Of a stretch of 64,000 nucleotides of DNA, positions 60,560-64,000 are shown one piece after another. Each line of letters begins with the position of its first letter. Positions within the stretch are counted from its first letter, which is position 1. Origin of the DNA: Actinoplanes sp. N902-109 (lineage in GTDB: Bacteria > Actinomycetota > Actinomycetes > Mycobacteriales > Micromonosporaceae); contig NC_021191.1 of NCBI RefSeq assembly GCF_000389965.1, positions 4,465,501-4,529,500 on the forward strand, in the 5' to 3' direction. The position numbers were made by a program, and so were the translations under genes. Below the pieces are notes generated by a model. It saw nothing but the letters and a program-made list of their open reading frames with translations, was not told the origin of the DNA and did no database searches.

Positions 60560-63247
60560 TCAGTCCGTCGGCTGCCCGTCGTCCTCGACCCGCCGGAACT
60601 CGCGGGTCGCATCGGTATCCCAACGGTGCCGGCCGTCGCGGCCCGTTGTGGCGCTGCCGTGATCGGCCCTGGGACCGGCTGTCGTGCTGCTGTCCGGCCC
60701 GGCGGGGAGGGCCAGGCGCCGCCGGCCTTCCAGCTCGCGCGTCTCCCGGCCGCTCGGCTGCTGATCGATGACGATCCGGGCCGGTCCCGGGCGTGGCGCC
60801 CATCCGGCGAACGGCAGTTCCGGCATCGGTGCGGCGCCGGCCACGGGCAGCTCCCGTCCCGGCGACGGCGCGGTGGGCGGCAACGAGCCCGGGGGAGCGG
60901 GCAGATACTCCGGTGTCAGCGGGGCCCTGAGCAGCCCGGTGTCGGCGGCGGGCCACCCCTGCGGTCCCCGCCGTGCGGCATCCTGCATCGCGTCCGGGGA
61001 GAAGGCACCTGCTGAGAAAGAGCTCGCCGAGGAACCGCCGGCTGAGCCGGAGCGCGCCGAGAACGGGTCCTGCGAGCCGGCGCCGACGGCATCCCCACCA
61101 CCACCTGCCGGGAAAGCCGCTGCCGCGGCCGGGGAGTCGTACTCCGCCAGGCCGGCCCGTTGCTGCAGGCGTTTCAGCGGGCCCGGCGCCCACCACGCCG
61201 CGTCGCCCAGCAGGCGCAGGACCGCCGGCACCAGCAGCATGCGCACCACCGTGGCGTCCAGCAGCAGCGCGATGATCATGCCGATGCCGACGAAGCGCAT
61301 CGTGGTGACCGAGCTCAGGGCGAAGGCGCCGGTCACCACGATGAGCAGCAGGGCCGCCGCGCTGATGACCCGGCCGGTGCGGGTGAGTCCGGTGGTGACC
61401 GCCTCGGCCGTGCTGGCGCCCCGGGTGCGGGCCTCCACCATGCGGGAGAGCAGGAAGACCTCGTAGTCGGTGGACAGGCCGAAGACCACCGCCGCCATCA
61501 GCACCACGATCCCGGCCTCCAGCGGTGCCGGGGTGATCGACAGCAGGCCCGCGCCGTGGCCGTCCTGGAAGATCCAGACCAGGATGCCGAAGGTGGCGCT
61601 CAGGCTCAGCGCGCTCATCAGCACCGCCTTGACCGGCAGCAGCACCGAGCCGAAGGCCAGGAACATCAGCACCAGGGTGGCCCCGGCCAGCAGGGCGATC
61701 ATCAGTGGCAACCGGTTGCCGATGGCGGTGAGGCTGTCGACGTTGCGGGCCGTCGTGCCGCCCACCAGCAGCGTGGCGTCCAGCGGTGGGCGCAGGTCGC
61801 GGAGGGAGCGTACGGCGTCGCGGGCGGAGGTGCTGAACGGGTCCTTGTCGCGCAGCGTGGCCGTCCAGGTGACCACCGGGCCGCCGGCGCCGGCCGGGGT
61901 CACCGCTGCCACGCCGGGGACCTTGGCGATGCGCTGGGCGAAGGCGGCGGTGCCGTCCGCGCCGGGCGCGGCATCGTCCTCTCCCCGCAGCACCACCAGC
62001 ACGCCCGCGCTGCTCAACGCCGGGAAGTCGGTCTTGAGGGCGGTGACTGCCTGGCGGGCCGGGTCGCCGGCGGGCAGCACCCGCTCGTCGTTCTCGCCGA
62101 AGTGCACGCCGCTGATCGGGGCGGCCAGCACGAGCAGGCCGGCGACGATGGGCAGGGCGACCAGCACCGGGCGGCGCAGCACCGCCCCGGCGAGGCGTTC
62201 CCAGCGGTTGCGGGAGGCACGGTGCGGCAGGCGTACCGGGAGCTTGTCGACGCGGGGACCCAGGATGGCCAGCAGCGCGGGCAGCAGCGTGAGCGACAGC
62301 AGCGCCGCGAGAGCCACGGCCGCCAGGCCGCCGTAGGCCAGCGACTTCAGGAAGCCCTGCGGGAACAGCAGCAGCCCGGCCAGCGCGATCATCAGCAGCG
62401 AGGCCGAGAACAGCACGGTGCGTCCGGCGGTGGCGACCGTCCGGGCGACGGCCTGGGCCGGGGTACGGCCGGCGTCCTGCTCCTCGCGGAACCGGCCCAC
62501 CGTGAACAACCCGTAGTCGATGGCCATGCCGAGGCCGAGCAGGCTGGCCACGTTGACGGCGAACGAGTTGACGTCGTGGCTGTCCGCGATCGCGTGCAGC
62601 ACGCCCAGCGAGCCGAGCACCGCGCACCCGCCGACCAGCACCGGCAGGGCCGCGGCGACCAGCGAGCCGAAGATGAACAACAGCAGCACCAGCACGATCG
62701 GCAGCGAGATCGCCTCGGCGGTGGCCAGGTCGTCGGTCGAGCGCGCGGCCGAGGCGTCGTTCAGCGGGGCCGCGCCCGCGAGCTGCACGGTTGCGCCCGG
62801 GACGGCGAAATCATCGGCGACCTTGCGGTACGAGGAGAGCTTCGCACCGTCGTCCTCGCCCGCCAGCGTGATCACCGCGACGGCACTGCCGCGGTCGGCC
62901 GCCGCGTACTGCGGCTGCTTGCCGGGCCAGTAACCGGTGACCGCCGTGACCGCCGAGGTGGGCAGCCCGTGCAGCTGCGCCTCGATGGTGCGACCCAGCT
63001 CGGCGTCGTCGACCGTGCCGCTGTCCGGGCGGTAGACGGCGATCAGGTCACCGCCCTGCGCGCCCAGATAGGTGCGCACCACCTCGGCCGCGCGGCTGGA
63101 CTCCGCGCCCGGGTCGTTGTAGCCGCCCTCGGACAGCTGCCCGAACACACCCATGCCCCACACGCCGGCTGCCACGACCGCCACGATGGCGGCCACCAGC
63201 ACCGGCCAGCGGAACCGGGCCACCCATGATCCCCACCCGGTGACCAA
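60560..63247 (-). CDS. MMPL-family membrane transporter with long cytoplasmic tail
   Basis: 895 aa from a TTG at 63245-63247, chosen because GAGGGGG precedes it and MMPL proteins start just before this GWGSWVARFRWPVLV helix; a GTG at 63301 would add 18 residues. Twelve helices in two RND-like halves: GLGMAIDYGLFTVGRFREE and VFGLSTDYEVFLLSRMVEA are the paired proton-relay Asp-Tyr motifs. Residues about 710-895 are polar and Pro/Gly/Ser-rich, likely disordered. Such proteins export lipids or lipid-linked polymers in actinobacteria. Confidence 0.93.
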   Translation of the reverse strand: MVTGWGSWVARFRWPVLVAAIVAVVAAGVWGMGVFGQLSEGGYNDPGAESSRAAEVVRTYLGAQGGDLIAVYRPDSGTVDDAELGRTIEAQLHGLPTSAVTAVTGYWPGKQPQYAAADRGSAVAVITLAGEDDGAKLSSYRKVADDFAVPGATVQLAGAAPLNDASAARSTDDLATAEAISLPIVLVLLLFIFGSLVAAALPVLVGGCAVLGSLGVLHAIADSHDVNSFAVNVASLLGLGMAIDYGLFTVGRFREEQDAGRTPAQAVARTVATAGRTVLFSASLLMIALAGLLLFPQGFLKSLAYGGLAAVALAALLSLTLLPALLAILGPRVDKLPVRLPHRASRNRWERLAGAVLRRPVLVALPIVAGLLVLAAPISGVHFGENDERVLPAGDPARQAVTALKTDFPALSSAGVLVVLRGEDDAAPGADGTAAFAQRIAKVPGVAAVTPAGAGGPVVTWTATLRDKDPFSTSARDAVRSLRDLRPPLDATLLVGGTTARNVDSLTAIGNRLPLMIALLAGATLVLMFLAFGSVLLPVKAVLMSALSLSATFGILVWIFQDGHGAGLLSITPAPLEAGIVVLMAAVVFGLSTDYEVFLLSRMVEARTRGASTAEAVTTGLTRTGRVISAAALLLIVVTGAFALSSVTTMRFVGIGMIIALLLDATVVRMLLVPAVLRLLGDAAWWAPGPLKRLQQRAGLAEYDSPAAAAAFPAGGGGDAVGAGSQDPFSARSGSAGGSSASSFSAGAFSPDAMQDAARRGPQGWPAADTGLLRAPLTPEYLPAPPGSLPPTAPSPGRELPVAGAAPMPELPFAGWAPRPGPARIVIDQQPSGRETRELEGRRRLALPAGPDSSTTAGPRADHGSATTGRDGRHRWDTDATREFRRVEDDGQPTD

Positions 63248-63316
63248 ACCCTGCCCCCTCTTGCCCTTCCCCTCGTGCCCCTCGTGCCCGGCGGCCCCCA
63301 CGGTGCCGGCGCACGG

Positions 63317-64000
63317 TCAGCGCAGCGTGGCCGCCTCGAGCGCCACGCCGCCGCAGTTGTCGTCGAACGAGTCGTCGGTGAGCCAGCTCAGGGTGAGCTT
63401 GCCGGTGCGCGGCGCCCGGTAGGTGATCACGAACGCCGTGGTCCCCAGGCCCCCGCCGCGCTGGGTGAACGTCGCGGTCGCGGCCGGCCCGCCGGTGGAC
63501 AGCCTGGCGGTGAGCTTGCCGCGGGCGGCGCGCGCACCGACGTACAGCTTGAGCGTGCGCGCCGAGGTCGTGGCCGGGACGCTGAGCGTGAAGCCGTTGC
63601 CCTTGTCGCAGGTGCGGATGCCGGTCGGGGTGCCGTCGGAGTGGTCCACCGGGTTGCCGCCGGTCCAGCTGAACCGCTGCGGGCTCAGCCCGTGCCGGAA
63701 GCGCGGCGCGGTGGGCGCGCCCTCCAGGATGGCGAACCCGCCGGTGGCCTTGCGCTCCAGCGAGAACGTGCTCTGCTCACCCCAGTGCACCCAGTCACGG
63801 GTGCCTTCGCCGGTCAGGTCGACCAGCCCGGGGATGCCGGTGCGGGCGATGCTCACCGCGCCCGGGAACGGGGTGGGCCGGCTGGTGCGGGCCGGCGGGG
63901 TGGCCGGGCGGCTCGGTGCCGGTGACGCGGTGGACGGCGACGGGCTGGGCGACGGCGAGGGCGAGTCGCTCTCCAGCGGGATCGGGAACTGGTCGGGCGG
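63317..64000 (-). CDS. C-terminal part of a secreted or surface protein (gene enters from the right edge)
   Basis: The frame is open to base 64000, so the N-terminus is missing; 227 residues are visible. The first 50 are a Pro/Ser linker (SPSPSPSPSPS). The rest is a beta-sandwich: DLTGEGTRDWVHWGEQSTFS, ERKATGGFAILEGA, GNGFTLSVPATTSARTLKLY and the closing GVALEAATLR. I recognise this as a domain repeated at the ends of many secreted actinobacterial glycosidases and phosphatases, though it has no agreed function. The catalytic part lies outside the window. Confidence 0.85.
   Translation of the reverse strand, partial: PPDQFPIPLESDSPSPSPSPSPSTASPAPSRPATPPARTSRPTPFPGAVSIARTGIPGLVDLTGEGTRDWVHWGEQSTFSLERKATGGFAILEGAPTAPRFRHGLSPQRFSWTGGNPVDHSDGTPTGIRTCDKGNGFTLSVPATTSARTLKLYVGARAARGKLTARLSTGGPAATATFTQRGGGLGTTAFVITYRAPRTGKLTLSWLTDDSFDDNCGGVALEAATLR

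Overview
The window is high-GC actinobacterial DNA: dense GC3-rich genes, Tat and lipoprotein signals, a DivIVA protein, a SigB/F-type sigma factor, class E/F-type sortase, S-adenosyl methyltransferase of the PF04672 type and LacI-controlled glycosidase clusters. The gene content resembles Micromonosporaceae, perhaps Actinoplanes, but that placement is inference from gene style only. I saw no rRNA, tRNA, CRISPR array, IS element or phage block. The window opens and closes inside secreted-protein genes on the minus strand.

Layout: 1-3263 secreted proteins and a DUF1906 glycoside-hydrolase-like protein with peptidoglycan-binding-like repeats; 3435-10171 a DMT-type membrane protein, a large KatE catalase, an AI-2E family membrane protein, an SDR, and a cytochrome P450 with its own 3Fe-4S ferredoxin; 10259-13827 a GH51 and a GH43 arabinofuranosidase; 13952-14667 two small genes, the second probably frameshifted; 14681-20499 a LacI regulator divergent from a YtfQ/YtfR/YtfT/YjfF-type sugar ABC importer; 20566-24452 a VWA protein, a decayed alpha/beta hydrolase and two low-complexity membrane proteins; 24909-26688 an endo-arabinanase overlapping a PmoA-like gene; 26689-27110 two unusual non-coding repeat tracts.

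27085-38923 is a divergent sugar-acid locus. On the minus strand are two Gfo/Idh/MocA oxidoreductases, uronate isomerase UxaC, an L-fuconate-dehydratase-like enolase and a UxuB-like mannitol dehydrogenase, all overlapping by a few bases. On the plus strand are a LacI regulator, an ABC sugar importer and a DUF624 membrane protein. The shared 226-bp intergenic region has two promoters and three LacI-type palindromes. Then follow a PHM/DBH-like copper monooxygenase lipoprotein (39012), zwf and a nucleosidase (minus), a SigB/F sigma factor (42587), a PF04672 methyltransferase, a Clp-N-like protein, DivIVA and a PQQ-type sugar dehydrogenase.

47283-51978 carries a GntR regulator, a wrecked ABC-transporter ATPase, and an intact four-gene operon for the last steps of protocatechuate/gallate 4,5-cleavage (CHA aldolase, oxalomesaconate tautomerase, a DUF1932 dehydrogenase and oxalomesaconate hydratase), with no ring-cleaving dioxygenase in view. 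52377-53635 is a candidate sortase substrate plus sortase. 53656-57370 has a methyltransferase, a small hydrolase and two GH43 enzymes, one with a CBM42 arabinose-binding module. 57579-64000 holds a STAS protein, an APH-type kinase coupled to an SDR with a zinc-ribbon-like N-terminus, an MMPL transporter and the C-terminus of a secreted protein.

The main cross-window signal is one 14-bp palindrome, TGTnAnCGnTnACA. It sits upstream of GH51/GH43 (10233), the YtfQ-type importer (15956), the arabinanase (24887) and the CBM42/GH43 pair (57391, with a half-site at 57419). This ties four dispersed loci into a likely arabinan-utilisation regulon under the LacI protein encoded at 14681-15724.
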